A stretch of 64,000 nt of DNA from Sphingobacterium sp. FBM7-1 (GTDB taxonomy: Bacteria; Bacteroidota; Bacteroidia; Sphingobacteriales; Sphingobacteriaceae), in contig NZ_JAJEWJ010000001.1 in assembly GCF_020687765.1 (NCBI RefSeq), positions 434,001 through 498,000 of the forward strand. The letters are read 5' to 3'. Below the pieces are notes generated by a model that saw only the letters and a program-made list of their open reading frames with translations, was not told where the DNA came from and did not search any database. Shown here in pieces: positions 50,948 to 60,577 of this stretch. Made by a program: the position numbers and the translations under genes. The number at the start of each line of letters is the position of its first letter. The stretch's first letter is position 1.

Positions 50948-50983
50948 AAAGCCTCCGCGTTATTGTAATAGCGTGGAGGCTTT
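50948..50983. terminator. Bidirectional terminator between dinB-type and WYL genes
   Basis: AAAGCCTCCGCG pairs with CGTGGAGGCTTT (with G-T pairs extending through TTATT/AATAG). T tracts on the plus side and A tracts on the other let it work for both convergent genes. Confidence 0.75.
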
Positions 50984-50996
50984 TGAAAATCTGTAA

Positions 50997-51941
50997 TCAA
51001 ACTTTAATATTAGACAGTAATGTTTTGACTTGCTCTCTAAGTTCTTCCGGCTCTAAAATCTCCGCTTGATCGGCGTACATAAGGTACCAGCGCGCAAATT
51101 CATGCTCCCTATTTTTGCAGGCGAAAGTCATCGTAACTCCGTCATCGGTAATTTCCTCCGACTGAAATCCGTAATAGGGCCGTTCCCATTCCATATAACG
51201 TGCGTAGGCTAAAGGCACTTTAATCCGGATGGTCGTTACCTGCGTAGGCTCTTCCTTTTTCAGATAATGCGAAAGTGGTTCATGCTCTCTGGTAAAGGGA
51301 ATAGGCGATAAATCAATTTCCTGGATACGGTCGACACGGAATTGTCGATAGTCTTTTCGGAGATGGCAATACGCTATAAAATACCAATAGGCTCCCTGAT
51401 GAAACACGCCTACGGGTTCGATTTCCCGTTGCGTTGCTTTTGTAGACAAACTATTCTGATAACCCATAGTCACCGCCCTGCGCTGCGCGATGCTCTCAAA
51501 TAATGTGGACAGGGCTGCGGGCACATTTGCATTGAATCGGTGCGCCAGTGACCCCATCAACATGTTTTTTTCCAAAACGTTAATATCGTTCTTATCGCTG
51601 TACTGCAGATAGGACTTAATTTTGTTAAGTGCGGAGGTAAAATGCCGGTATAGATCAGGGTCAACAAATTTCTGCATCAACTTTTCGGCCGCAGCAAGGG
51701 TTAATATTTCTTCCCTCGAAAATTTAGTTGGAGGCAAACGATATCCTTCCACCAGGCCATATCCCGTACCGGCTTCGCCATAAATAGGAATACCTGCTTG
51801 CTCCAAAGCCTTTATATCTCGATAAATTGTCCGTTGGCTAACCTCAAATTGCGCGGCAAGATCCTGCGCTTTTACAACGGGCTTGGCTTGCAACTGAAAG
51901 TAGATGGTGAGGATTCTGTTAAATCGCTTAGTGACGTCCAT
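50997..51941 (-). CDS. YafY-type regulator (HTH and WYL domains)
   Basis: The 314-aa protein has an N-terminal winged helix (RILTIYFQLQ, DLAAQFEVSQRTIYRDIKAL) and a WYL domain with HQGAYWYFIAYCHLRKDYRQ and FRVDRIQEIDLS. WYL proteins sense nucleotides, oligonucleotides or other ligands. It is divergent from the MFS gene with 93 bases between starts, so it may regulate it. Confidence 0.9.
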   Translation of the reverse strand: MDVTKRFNRILTIYFQLQAKPVVKAQDLAAQFEVSQRTIYRDIKALEQAGIPIYGEAGTGYGLVEGYRLPPTKFSREEILTLAAAEKLMQKFVDPDLYRHFTSALNKIKSYLQYSDKNDINVLEKNMLMGSLAHRFNANVPAALSTLFESIAQRRAVTMGYQNSLSTKATQREIEPVGVFHQGAYWYFIAYCHLRKDYRQFRVDRIQEIDLSPIPFTREHEPLSHYLKKEEPTQVTTIRIKVPLAYARYMEWERPYYGFQSEEITDDGVTMTFACKNREHEFARWYLMYADQAEILEPEELREQVKTLLSNIKV

Positions 51942-52002
51942 TTGGTAAAATTAAACATTCTTCGAAAAAAAAGAATTATTCGTTGGATTCGTAAAGAAAG
52001 TC

Positions 52003-52010
52003 TACCTTTG
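52003..52010 (+). promoter_or_regulatory. -7 box of the MFS gene
   Basis: TACCTTTG fits TAnnTTTG, with TTGG at 51983 upstream near the -33 position. The MFS ATG at 52035 follows 24 bases later. This marks the MFS start and rules out the longer frame beginning at 51798 inside the WYL gene. Confidence 0.65.
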
Positions 52011-52034
52011 CGCTCTCTCTATCAGTACAGGCAA

Positions 52035-53195
52035 ATGAACAAAGCACTTATTGCGTTAGCTTGTGGCGGATTAGCTATCGGGATGACTGAATTTACTATG
52101 ATGGGCATCCTTCCCGACATCGCCAAAGATTTACATATTGACATTCCAGAAGCCAGTAATTTAATTGCTCTTTATGCATTGGGTGTAGTGGTCGGCGCTC
52201 CTACCCTAGTCGCTCTGAGCGGAAAGTATGCTCCACGAAATATTTTGCTGTTTTTAATGCTTTTATTTTTCGTATTTAATGGCATTTTTGCGATCGCTCC
52301 TAATAAGATGTTGTTACTTACTTCTCGTTTTATTTCTGGGTTTCCCCACGGTGCTTTCTTCGGCGTCGGTTCAGTGGTTGCTGCACGGCTGGCAAAGCCT
52401 GGCAAAGAAGCGCAGGCCATATCCATTATGTTTACCGGGCTGACCGTAGCCAACTTAGCGGGTGTACCGTTAGGAACCTATATCGGTCATCATTATTCTT
52501 GGCGGATAACATACGGTGTCATCAGTTTATTGGGCTTGATCACCTTTTTCGCCCTTTACATTTGGATGCCAAAAATGGAAGCAAGCAAAACCAACAATGT
52601 TTTGAAGCAGATCCGTTATTTTACCCGTTGGGATGCTTGGCTGATGGTTGCTGTTATCGCAATTGGCACGGGGGGATTGTTTGCTTGGATATCGTATATA
52701 GCGCCGCTGGTTACGGAGGTTTCCAATCTTCCGGAAAACCGGGTGCCGCTCATTATGATACTCGTGGGCTTAGGTATGTTTTTCGGGAATTTCATCGGTG
52801 GAAAATTAGCGGATAGTATAACGCCATCTAAAGCGGTTATTACCGGCTTTGTGGCTATGGCGATCTGTTTACTCTTGGTATTCTTTATTGCACACATTAC
52901 CTACCTGGCTTATCCGATGGCCTTCATTACCGGTTTGATTTCTTTCTCCATCGGCTCCCCCCTTCAAATGATGTTGATCAACAACGCAAAAGGTGCTGAA
53001 ACCTTTGCCGCAGCCGCCGGACAGGCAAGTTTTAATATCGGAAACACCTTGGGGGCTTATATCGGTGCCATTCCGATTTCATTGGGATATGCTTATAATT
53101 ATCCGTCGCTCGTGGGGGTATCTATGGCCAGTATGGGGGCGCTTCTTGCGTATATTTTTTGGCGAAAGGTTGTCCGGTCAAAAATGAACATTTAA
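52035..53195 (+). CDS. MFS transporter, AraJ/PbuE-like drug or sugar exporter
   Basis: From the ATG at 52035 the 386-aa protein has 12 membrane helices, typical motifs MTEFTMMGILPDIAKDL, the motif-A loop LSGKYAPRNILLFLMLLFFV, SRFISGFPHGAFFGVGSVVA and FAAAAGQASFNIGNTLGAYI. This matches the AraJ group (DHA1) of exporters. The promoter and the divergent WYL gene support this start over the upstream extension. Confidence 0.88.
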   Translation: MNKALIALACGGLAIGMTEFTMMGILPDIAKDLHIDIPEASNLIALYALGVVVGAPTLVALSGKYAPRNILLFLMLLFFVFNGIFAIAPNKMLLLTSRFISGFPHGAFFGVGSVVAARLAKPGKEAQAISIMFTGLTVANLAGVPLGTYIGHHYSWRITYGVISLLGLITFFALYIWMPKMEASKTNNVLKQIRYFTRWDAWLMVAVIAIGTGGLFAWISYIAPLVTEVSNLPENRVPLIMILVGLGMFFGNFIGGKLADSITPSKAVITGFVAMAICLLLVFFIAHITYLAYPMAFITGLISFSIGSPLQMMLINNAKGAETFAAAAGQASFNIGNTLGAYIGAIPISLGYAYNYPSLVGVSMASMGALLAYIFWRKVVRSKMNI

Positions 53196-54277
53196 AGACT
53201 CTTTTTTTGTTCCCAAGCGATGACTAGACGGCTCATGAGCGAGTAACGTGCCATCCCTTCTGGCTGATTGTTATGGCGTAAATAGGATCCATAAATTAAA
53301 TTAGTCAGTGTATTGAAAGTGCCTTGGTAGGGTCTCCAAAATGCCCGTTCTTTTTCGTAATCGGCAAGAACATCTTGGGAAAGCTTAGATAAATAACGTT
53401 CATAAAGCGCTTTATCCTGAAAATAGATGGGACGAAGTAGATATTGAACAGTCTCATAGTACGCTGCGTAGCGGTACCAGGTGTCGGAGTGATCTTGAAG
53501 CATCAAAAAAGCGATAAAATTGCACTCGTCTTCAAAACCGATCCCCATTTGGTGTGCTAGTTCGTGTACAACGGTAAATGGATAAGCTGCTTTGGGCACC
53601 ATACCGTTTACCTGCACTTCGTGCGTAAAAGGATTGAAATAACCCGTCACCGTAAAGTGGGAAACCAAAGTGTTGGATAACGGTTCTTTGGCTTTTACCC
53701 GTGTTCGCGAGAGCATCGGCAAGCGGTTTTCACTTCCACGCATCAACTTTTCCAGCTCGCGGCGTGCACGAGCTCTATCTAGCTGTGTGGTGTCTAGGCG
53801 TGCACGAAGGTGATTGGCCTCCGTGATGTAGCGATCCAATATCCGAAGGTGTTCTTCCGAAGTAATGGTGTCGATCTGTAGGTTCAATTGCTGTTGTAGT
53901 GGTACACGATAGTATTGTAAGCCCCAGCTGACGTAGAAATAAATATAAGCACCAAGGGCAACCAAAGTTAATCGAATCAAGTGTTGCTGCGCGGTCGACC
54001 ACTTTCGTTTAATGAATGCACGTATTGTTGAAATTGCGATTCCCAATAAGCTCCCGAGCAGCAATACATAAAGCAGATCTCCCATGCTAAAGGGCAACCA
54101 GCCGAAGAGCATTTTTGGAAACTGGGCGAAAAGCGGATAAAATTGGCGGCTATAATACTGCTCTATAAAATGCGGTGATTGCTTTATAAACGATAAGAGC
54201 ACAATCACGGTAAGACATAGTGCCACCGCGATCAGACCATTTTTTTTGCTATGGGATGTTTTAACTTTCGGTGTCAA
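53192..54277 (-). CDS. DUF3810 membrane protein with metallopeptidase motif
   Basis: The 361-aa protein has three membrane helices near the N-terminus (IAVALCLTVIVLLSFI, MGDLLYVLLLGSLLGIAIST, LTLVALGAYIYFYVSWGL) and a large domain with the zinc-binding motif VHELAHQMGIGFEDECNF. This is the DUF3810 family of Bacteroidetes. It is probably an outward-facing membrane protease of unknown substrate. It overlaps the MFS stop by 4 nt (convergent) and the nucleoid gene by 17 nt. Confidence 0.87.
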   Translation of the reverse strand: MTPKVKTSHSKKNGLIAVALCLTVIVLLSFIKQSPHFIEQYYSRQFYPLFAQFPKMLFGWLPFSMGDLLYVLLLGSLLGIAISTIRAFIKRKWSTAQQHLIRLTLVALGAYIYFYVSWGLQYYRVPLQQQLNLQIDTITSEEHLRILDRYITEANHLRARLDTTQLDRARARRELEKLMRGSENRLPMLSRTRVKAKEPLSNTLVSHFTVTGYFNPFTHEVQVNGMVPKAAYPFTVVHELAHQMGIGFEDECNFIAFLMLQDHSDTWYRYAAYYETVQYLLRPIYFQDKALYERYLSKLSQDVLADYEKERAFWRPYQGTFNTLTNLIYGSYLRHNNQPEGMARYSLMSRLVIAWEQKKSL

Positions 54278-55316
54278 AATATAGTTTATAATAATTTAAA
54301 CCACGTTCTTCGTCAAAGCCGGATTCAATATAGTCCCGCTTACCGTGTACGTAAATATGAAAATTTTTATCCAATTTGATAACCGACTTATAGGATGCAG
54401 CCATTTTCTTCACGGCGGGTGAGGCGATTTCAAAATTAGACTGGAACGGCGTATCGAATTCTTCTGCAAAATTTTGTTGGTATTCTTTAAACAGTGAAGC
54501 GGCCTGTGGGTTTCCGATAACTTCTTCTTCGAACTCTCCTTGATCGAACGTTTCTTTCGTCTTGAAATAATTCATCGAACGGTTTAGTAAGTCGATTTTA
54601 TCGGCGCTTTCTAACTCAAAGTTTTCGTCTAATTTGTCGTTCACAAAATTCTTATAGACTTTCAGGAGATTGCCTGTCTGCTGGAAGTTATCGTTGCGGG
54701 CTTTGATTTTTAAGAAATCATCTTTCCAATATACAGCTTCTGATTGGTTGGTCTGGTCCACGACCAACACCTTATACCCCTCTTCACGCTCCGTGTTCAC
54801 AATGACCACGCCTTTATCAAGTTTATTAATATTAATGGCTTCTTGTTCATAATCCAGATCAAATCCACCTGCGTTTGGGTAGACTTTCAGGTACGCTTCT
54901 TTAGTCTCTGATTTAAATACGCCTATCGCCTGATGCTCCTCCCCTTCAAGCTGCACATTATTGAGCGCGACAACATACACCTCGCCGGCTTTTATTTTCG
55001 GATGTTCAGAGACTTCGTATAGGTGCTTTGCCAATTGCTGAGACATATCGTGGAAGGCGATTTTGCCATCAAAATATTGGCTCGCGAAATAATATACTTC
55101 GTTTAACTGCAAATCCTCATTTGGATGATAAAAACGATATACTTCTTTCGCTTTACTAAAAGGGTTCATGAAATACTGCATTAACAAATCCGGTAAAACC
55201 TCATCTTGCGTCATATCGATGGGTTCATCGGATAATACGTAAAACTCATCCTGGGCTTTATTTCCTACACGATGTATAGAAAGTTGTTCAAAAGTCGCGT
55301 CTTGGTGAAAGAACAT
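54261..55316 (-). CDS. Nucleoid-associated protein (NdpA/YejK-like)
   Basis: The 351-aa cytoplasmic protein begins ATFEQLSIHRVGNKAQDEFY and contains MQYFMNPFSKAKEVYRFYHP and FHIYVHGKRDYIESGFDEER. This matches the nucleoid-associated family PF04245 as it occurs in Bacteroidetes. It binds the chromosome; exact role unknown. It overlaps the DUF3810 gene by 17 nt. Confidence 0.85.
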   Translation of the reverse strand: MFFHQDATFEQLSIHRVGNKAQDEFYVLSDEPIDMTQDEVLPDLLMQYFMNPFSKAKEVYRFYHPNEDLQLNEVYYFASQYFDGKIAFHDMSQQLAKHLYEVSEHPKIKAGEVYVVALNNVQLEGEEHQAIGVFKSETKEAYLKVYPNAGGFDLDYEQEAININKLDKGVVIVNTEREEGYKVLVVDQTNQSEAVYWKDDFLKIKARNDNFQQTGNLLKVYKNFVNDKLDENFELESADKIDLLNRSMNYFKTKETFDQGEFEEEVIGNPQAASLFKEYQQNFAEEFDTPFQSNFEIASPAVKKMAASYKSVIKLDKNFHIYVHGKRDYIESGFDEERGLNYYKLYFDTES

Positions 55317-55350
55317 ATGTTATTATTAAAGTTACTTTTTTCGTTTATTA

Positions 55351-56256
55351 TTATAGATCAAAGATATCAAGGGCTGTTTTATAGGTATTTACGTGAGCAT
55401 TCACGATATCTTTGATGTGTTCGGAATATCCCCCACCCATACTTACTTGTACGGGCACTACATTTTCTCGGCATTTTTCGAACACAATTTCATCCCGGAG
55501 CCGGCATCCCGTCGCGGTCAATTTCAGCTTGCCGAGTTTGTCGGTGGCCAAAATATCAACGCCTGCTTGGTAAAAAACAAAGTCAGGATTAAAGGTATGA
55601 AATACTTCGCTTAGGTGCATTTTTAATAAGGCTAAGTATGCTTCATCGGGCATACCGTCCGGCAACGCTACGTCGAGATCGGAACGTTCCTTGATAAAGG
55701 GAAAGTTTTTCTCGCTATGCATAGAAAATGTAAAGACGTCTGGATGGTGTTCAAAAATATGGGCGGTACCATTCCCTTGATGGACGTCCAGATCTATAAT
55801 CAACACCTTTTTTGCCTGTTGCGTATCCAACAGATAGGCGGCGGCTACAGCTTGATCATTGAGTAAACAGAATCCTTCGCCAAAATCACGTCCGGCGTGA
55901 TGTGTCCCGCCGGCAATATTAAAGGCTACTCCATGCGTTAAAGCGAATAAACTTGCTTGAATGGTTCCGTCCAGAATGTAGCGTTCGCGATCGACCAGAG
56001 ACTGCGAGAGTGGAAAACCTATTCGTCGAACCATCTTAGCGTCAAGCGAAAGGTCTATTAGCGAAGCGACGTACGCAGCGTCGTGTGCTAATACGATGTT
56101 GGGAATATCAACAAGTTGTGGCTGGAAAAAACATGCTGCCGAAACTACCCCTTCATAAAGTAGTTGTGCGGGAATAAGTTCATACTTCACCATCGGAAAT
56201 CGGTGCCCGGTTCGCAGGGGGTGCACATAAGCTGGATGGTACGCTATTCTTAACAC
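55351..56256 (-). CDS. Histone-deacetylase-family hydrolase (AcuC/HDAC-like)
   Basis: The 301-aa enzyme has the zinc-dependent HDAC motifs: GGTHHAGRDFGEGFCLLNDQ, VLIIDLDVHQGNGTAHIFEH and FYQAGVDILATDKLG, with SMGGGYS near the end. In bacteria these remove acetyl groups from acetyl-CoA synthetase or polyamines. It is divergent from the YceH gene. Confidence 0.92.
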   Translation of the reverse strand: MLRIAYHPAYVHPLRTGHRFPMVKYELIPAQLLYEGVVSAACFFQPQLVDIPNIVLAHDAAYVASLIDLSLDAKMVRRIGFPLSQSLVDRERYILDGTIQASLFALTHGVAFNIAGGTHHAGRDFGEGFCLLNDQAVAAAYLLDTQQAKKVLIIDLDVHQGNGTAHIFEHHPDVFTFSMHSEKNFPFIKERSDLDVALPDGMPDEAYLALLKMHLSEVFHTFNPDFVFYQAGVDILATDKLGKLKLTATGCRLRDEIVFEKCRENVVPVQVSMGGGYSEHIKDIVNAHVNTYKTALDIFDL

Positions 56257-56339
56257 ACTATTTTTGTTTTATTCAGCGCGAAGTTAACGGATATTTTTAT
56301 ATCTTCGACAATAACAGACCCAATCAATTGATCAGAAAA

Positions 56340-56999
56340 ATGGAAGAAACAAGTACGCTCCCTATTTTAAATGCCGAAGAATTACGCGTTTTAGGTTCGC
56401 TTTTAGAGAAATCCAAAACGACTCCGGAATATTACCCCATGACCTTAAACGCATTGCAGACCGCTTGCAACCAAAAAACTTCTCGGAAGCCTGTGGTAGC
56501 CTATGATGAGCATACCATTATAGAAGCGTTGGATACTTTGCGAAAAAGAGGATTGGTATCGACAGCAGTTGGAGGCGGGAGCCGCGTCACGAAATATAAG
56601 CATAATCTTGCTATACAATATCCGTTAATCCCCCAGGAATTAGCTGCATTATGCTTGCTCGTTCTCCGAGGTCCGCTAACGCCAGGCGAAATTAACTCTA
56701 ACGCCGGCCGCCTGTTTAATTTTGAAAGTATTGAAGAAGTGCAAGAAGTACTTAACCGCCTCCAAGAACAGCAACCTCCCTTTGTAAAACAGTTGTCTAA
56801 GCGCCCGGGGCAAAAAGAAGTCCGCTACGTACATCTGTTGGGAGAAGTAAATGAAGAAGATTATGAAAATTTCGCCAGTCAAACGGACAATAATTCACCG
56901 AGCCGCATACAAGAGCTTGAAGAACGGGTTAATGTGTTGGAGGAACAGCTCGCGGAGCTGAAAAAAGAATTTGACGGTTTGATGGAGCAATTATCCTAG
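56340..56999 (+). CDS. YceH/UPF0502 (DUF480) family protein
   Basis: The 219-aa protein from the ATG at 56340 (a TTG at 56328 would add 4 residues) has ELRVLGSLLEKSKTTPEYYP, SLNALQTACNQK-like MTLNALQTACNQKTSRKPVV, LALLVLRGPLTPGE-like LLVLRGPLTPGEINSNAGRL, and a C-terminal coiled coil (RIQELEERVNVLEEQLAELK). It is a winged-helix protein of unknown function. A TATCTTCG near 56300 may be its -7 box. Confidence 0.9.
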   Translation: MEETSTLPILNAEELRVLGSLLEKSKTTPEYYPMTLNALQTACNQKTSRKPVVAYDEHTIIEALDTLRKRGLVSTAVGGGSRVTKYKHNLAIQYPLIPQELAALCLLVLRGPLTPGEINSNAGRLFNFESIEEVQEVLNRLQEQQPPFVKQLSKRPGQKEVRYVHLLGEVNEEDYENFASQTDNNSPSRIQELEERVNVLEEQLAELKKEFDGLMEQLS

Positions 57000-57083
57000 C
57001 CTGTTACGTTTTATTGATTTATACCGTTTATATATTTAAGGCATAGCTTTTGCTCAATACAAGATATAACTAGCGGTAGAAAC

Positions 57084-57173
57084 ATGAAAAGAACACCAGC
57101 AACAACATTTATTATACTCGCCGTGGTAGCGTTAGTACTTATATTCGCCACGACCTGTGCCGGTATCGCATAA
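57084..57173 (+). CDS. Putative 29-aa membrane microprotein
   Basis: An ATG at 57084 opens a 29-codon frame reading MKRTPATTFIILAVVALVLI, then FATTCAGIA, and stops at 57171-57173, touching the stop of the convergent symporter gene. It is one hydrophobic helix after a basic start. No family known. It may be real or chance; it fills an otherwise empty gap after the YceH gene. Confidence 0.3.
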   Translation: MKRTPATTFIILAVVALVLIFATTCAGIA

Positions 57174-58655
57174 TTATTCTTTTTCCCAAAAGTCTGCGTT
57201 TTTAATACCAAGCTCTTTTGGATCAAAAGAAGGACTTTGGATACCGGCTTTACGTTTTCTTCTGTAATCTTCCCATACTTTTAGAGCCGGTTTGCTGAGC
57301 AATAAGATGGCAATTAGGTTTACCCATGCCATTAAACCGACTCCTATATCTCCTAAATCCCAGGCAAGTCCAGCGGTTCTAACCGTACCGAAATAGGTTG
57401 CCGCTAGAAATCCGATCCGTAAGATCCAGATAACGACCGGCGCATTTCCTTTTCGGAAAATATAAGCGATATTTGTTTCCGCGTAATAATAATAGGCCAT
57501 AATCGTTGTGAAAGCAAAAAAGAATACCGCAATCGCCACAAACTGGTTTCCAATAGCAGGGAAATGATGGGCTATAGCTGCTTGCGTAAAGCCATCGGGT
57601 TCGACTCCGGGCAGGTATTCCGTTAAAAATGTTAAAGGTTTACCGGTAGCATCAAAGGTTTCGCCGGTATTGTACATACCAGTAAACAAAATCATCAAAG
57701 CGGTGGCGGTACAGACAAATAAGGTGTCGACATATACGGAAAATGCTTGGACTAAGCCCTGCTGTGCCGGGTGTTTTACCTCTGCCGCAGCGGCCACGTG
57801 AGGGGCTGTTCCCTGCCCCGCTTCATTGGAATAAATACCACGTTTGATACCCCAAGCAATCGCCATACCGACAACGCCGCCAAATGTGGCATCCATGCTA
57901 AAAGCGGATGTAATAATAAGTTCTAGTACCGCTGGAATCTGGAAGAAATTCAATCCAATAATAATCAAAGCCATCAAAATGTAAGCGCCAGCCATCAATG
58001 GGACAATAAATTCTGAGGCTAAACCCAGGCGTTTAACACCTCCGATAATGATAACCGTCAATAGAACAACGATCACAATGCCCACCCAACTGATAGGAAA
58101 ATCCATTCCGAATACGGGAAGGCTACTCAATTGGATATCAAAAGCCGTGGCTAAGGTACTGTTGATAGCATTGCTCTGTACGCCAGGCAGCAGAAAACCG
58201 GTACTGATAATGGTAACCACCGCGAAAAGAACGGCATACCATTTTACACCTAGTCCTTTTTCAATGTAATAGGCTGGTCCTCCCCGATATTCGCCCCCCT
58301 GCTCCTGTTTATACAATTGCCCCAAGGTTGCCTCTACAAAGGCCGACGCAGATCCTAAAAAAGCGATTACCCACATCCAGAAGACGGCGCCCGGACCGCC
58401 CATAAATATTGCTGTGGCCACCCCCACGATATTGCCGGTTCCTACCCGTCCTGAAATGGCTAAAGCAAAAGCCTGAAACGAAGAAATGCCTTTACTGGAG
58501 TTCGGTTTCAAAAATAGGAGACGCAACATTTCTTTGATGTATCCTACTTGGATAAATCGAGTGCGAAGGGAAAAATACAGTCCGGTGAACAAACAGAGAT
58601 AAATCAGAAAATCACTCCAAATAAGGTTAGATATTACTTTTACAATACTTTCCAT
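57174..58655 (-). CDS. Alanine/glycine:cation symporter (AGCS family)
   Basis: The 493-aa protein has about 11 membrane helices and the AGCS signatures: GISSFQAFALAISGRVGTGN, FWMWVIAFLGSASAFVEATL, GVQSNAINSTL, and GMAIAWGIKRGIYSNEAGQG. It imports alanine or glycine with sodium. Full-length; transcribed alone. Confidence 0.93.
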   Translation of the reverse strand: MESIVKVISNLIWSDFLIYLCLFTGLYFSLRTRFIQVGYIKEMLRLLFLKPNSSKGISSFQAFALAISGRVGTGNIVGVATAIFMGGPGAVFWMWVIAFLGSASAFVEATLGQLYKQEQGGEYRGGPAYYIEKGLGVKWYAVLFAVVTIISTGFLLPGVQSNAINSTLATAFDIQLSSLPVFGMDFPISWVGIVIVVLLTVIIIGGVKRLGLASEFIVPLMAGAYILMALIIIGLNFFQIPAVLELIITSAFSMDATFGGVVGMAIAWGIKRGIYSNEAGQGTAPHVAAAAEVKHPAQQGLVQAFSVYVDTLFVCTATALMILFTGMYNTGETFDATGKPLTFLTEYLPGVEPDGFTQAAIAHHFPAIGNQFVAIAVFFFAFTTIMAYYYYAETNIAYIFRKGNAPVVIWILRIGFLAATYFGTVRTAGLAWDLGDIGVGLMAWVNLIAILLLSKPALKVWEDYRRKRKAGIQSPSFDPKELGIKNADFWEKE

Positions 58656-58875
58656 GTGTTTTTTGACACGTTCGGTTCAACAAGGTGTTTTCAATGGTTA
58701 AAGAAAAGGTTTTTTTTCTAGAAAACAGACATTTTTTCCGATCATTTATTTTTCCGGTTTATAAGAGTCCATCTAGGAGAATGATTGATCGGAGTGGCAT
58801 TTCATGCTATCACTGCATCGGGCTCGATATGCTATCTAATAAATAGAGAAAGGTAGGGAGTTCCGGAAAATGCCT

Positions 58876-58883
58876 TATCTTTG
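58876..58883 (+). promoter_or_regulatory. -7 box of the CDF gene
   Basis: TATCTTTG lies 20 bases in front of the CDF transporter ATG at 58904, matching the Bacteroidetes -7 box. Confidence 0.65.
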
Positions 58884-58903
58884 GCGAATAACAGCGAGAT
58901 ACC

Positions 58904-59779
58904 ATGTCAAACTCGGAAAAGGCAATTCGGACGATTTACTTTAGCATATTGACCAATTTTTTGTTGGCCTTGGCGAAGTGGTTAGCGGGTTTCTTCGGGA
59001 ATTCGCATGCGTTGATTGCCGACGCGATAGAATCGACTACCGATATTTTTTCTTCTTTTTTAGTTTTGCTAGGTTTGCGCTACTCGAAACGCCCGGCTGA
59101 CCATACCCATCCTTATGGACATGGGCGAATTGAACCTTTGATTACCTTTATTGTTGTCATTTTCCTTATTGTTTCTGCATTTATTATTGCAAAGGAAAGT
59201 ATCGTTAATATACAAACGCCGCATGAGGCTCCGAAATCTTGGACGCTATATGTATTAGGTGCGATTATTCTTTGGAAAGAGATTTCTTTTCGGGTAATCA
59301 TGCGAAGGAGTAAAAAACTCAACAGCAGCTCGTTAAAGGCGGATGCTTGGCACCATCGCAGTGACGCGATTACTTCTGTGGCGGCGTTTATCGGTATAGC
59401 TATAGCACTAATATTCGGCGAAGGATACGAAAGTGCAGACGACTGGGCTGCTTTATTTGCTTCCGGATTGATTATCTACAATTGTTATGGCATATTCCGA
59501 CCAGCATTGGCGGAAATTATGGATGAGAATCGATATGAAGAGCTTGAAGAAGAAATTCGTCAACATGCTAAACAGGTTCCGGGAGTAGAGTTGATCGAAA
59601 AATGTTATATACGAAAAATCGGCATGCTATTCCAAATAGATCTGCATGCCGTTGTAAATCCTGATTTATCCGTCAGGGAGGGCCATGCTATAGCCCACGA
59701 TCTGAAAGATTACCTCATTGCCCACCTCGATAACATCGGAAATGTTTTTGTTCACATTGAACCGTTTGAAGAAGATTAA
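58904..59779 (+). CDS. Cation diffusion facilitator (zinc/iron exporter)
   Basis: The 291-aa protein has six membrane helices and the CDF metal sites in helix 2 (HALIADAIESTTDIFSSF) and helix 5 (AWHHRSDAITSVAAFIG), then a C-terminal cytoplasmic domain (YIRKIGMLFQIDLHAVVNPD, LSVREGHAIAHDLKDYL). It exports divalent metals by proton antiport. Its stop overlaps the convergent SDR gene by 4 nt. Confidence 0.92.
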   Translation: MSNSEKAIRTIYFSILTNFLLALAKWLAGFFGNSHALIADAIESTTDIFSSFLVLLGLRYSKRPADHTHPYGHGRIEPLITFIVVIFLIVSAFIIAKESIVNIQTPHEAPKSWTLYVLGAIILWKEISFRVIMRRSKKLNSSSLKADAWHHRSDAITSVAAFIGIAIALIFGEGYESADDWAALFASGLIIYNCYGIFRPALAEIMDENRYEELEEEIRQHAKQVPGVELIEKCYIRKIGMLFQIDLHAVVNPDLSVREGHAIAHDLKDYLIAHLDNIGNVFVHIEPFEED

Positions 59780-60567
59780 TGCTGCTTAATGAGCGATCTG
59801 TCCAAATGCACATATCCGCCATCCACATGAATAAGTTGACCGGTAGTATGGCTGGATTTATCGGATAGCAGAAAAACTGCCGTATGGGCGATTTCTTCTG
59901 GCGTAGTCATACGATTTTCAAACGGTATCCGATCGGTTATTTTCTTTAACGTTTCTTCCGGATTATCTAGTGTCTTTATCCATGAATCATATTGCGGGGT
60001 CGCACACTCTGCTACGACGATGGCATTCACCCGGATACTATACGGTAATAGTTCTACCGCCCACTCACGTGTTAGGGCATTGCGACCGCCATTGGAAGCG
60101 GCGTACCCGGAAGTATTCCCTTGGCCGGTTTCGGCTGTTTTAGAGCTGATATTAACGATACTTCCTTTATTCGCGCGTAATGCATCTACGCTGTGGTGCG
60201 TCATTAAATAATAGTGGATCAAGTTCTTGTGTAGCGATTCCACAAATTTTTCATAGTTACCGGAAAGCAGCCCTACCCCGTCGTTATGTCCCGCGTTATT
60301 TACTAAACCATCGATACGCCCCAGCGCGCTCAAGGTTTCCTGTATCGCCCTTGCACAATCTTCGGGCTTAGAAAGTTCTGCTTGGACAGCTAGTGCTTTT
60401 TCACCTAAAGCTTTAACTTCGGCCACAACACGGTTGTTATCGTCCTGTTTTCTACCTACGACTACCGGAATCGCGCCTTCTTTTGCAAGCGCTAAAACCA
60501 CTGCTCGGCCAATCCCTTTTGCTCCGCCCGTAACAACGACTACTTTATCTTTTAAATTTAAATCCAT
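59776..60567 (-). CDS. SDR-family dehydrogenase, probable L-fucose dehydrogenase
   Basis: The 263-aa protein has the SDR fold: VTGGAKGIG (cofactor site, 12-20), NNAG, catalytic Ser in NISSKTAETG and Tyr155 in SGYAASNGGRNALTREWA. The usual Lys four after the Tyr is Asn159 here, a notable change. With the lactonase and hydrolase genes upstream it fits oxidation of L-fucose or a related sugar to its lactone. Last gene of the operon. Confidence 0.78.
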   Translation of the reverse strand: MDLNLKDKVVVVTGGAKGIGRAVVLALAKEGAIPVVVGRKQDDNNRVVAEVKALGEKALAVQAELSKPEDCARAIQETLSALGRIDGLVNNAGHNDGVGLLSGNYEKFVESLHKNLIHYYLMTHHSVDALRANKGSIVNISSKTAETGQGNTSGYAASNGGRNALTREWAVELLPYSIRVNAIVVAECATPQYDSWIKTLDNPEETLKKITDRIPFENRMTTPEEIAHTAVFLLSDKSSHTTGQLIHVDGGYVHLDRSLIKQH

Positions 60568-60577
60568 TTGTATATGA

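Noticed and set aside
51798-52034. N-terminal extension of the MFS protein
   Set aside because: It would lie inside the divergent WYL gene and upstream of the -7 box; the ATG at 52035 starts a normal first membrane helix.
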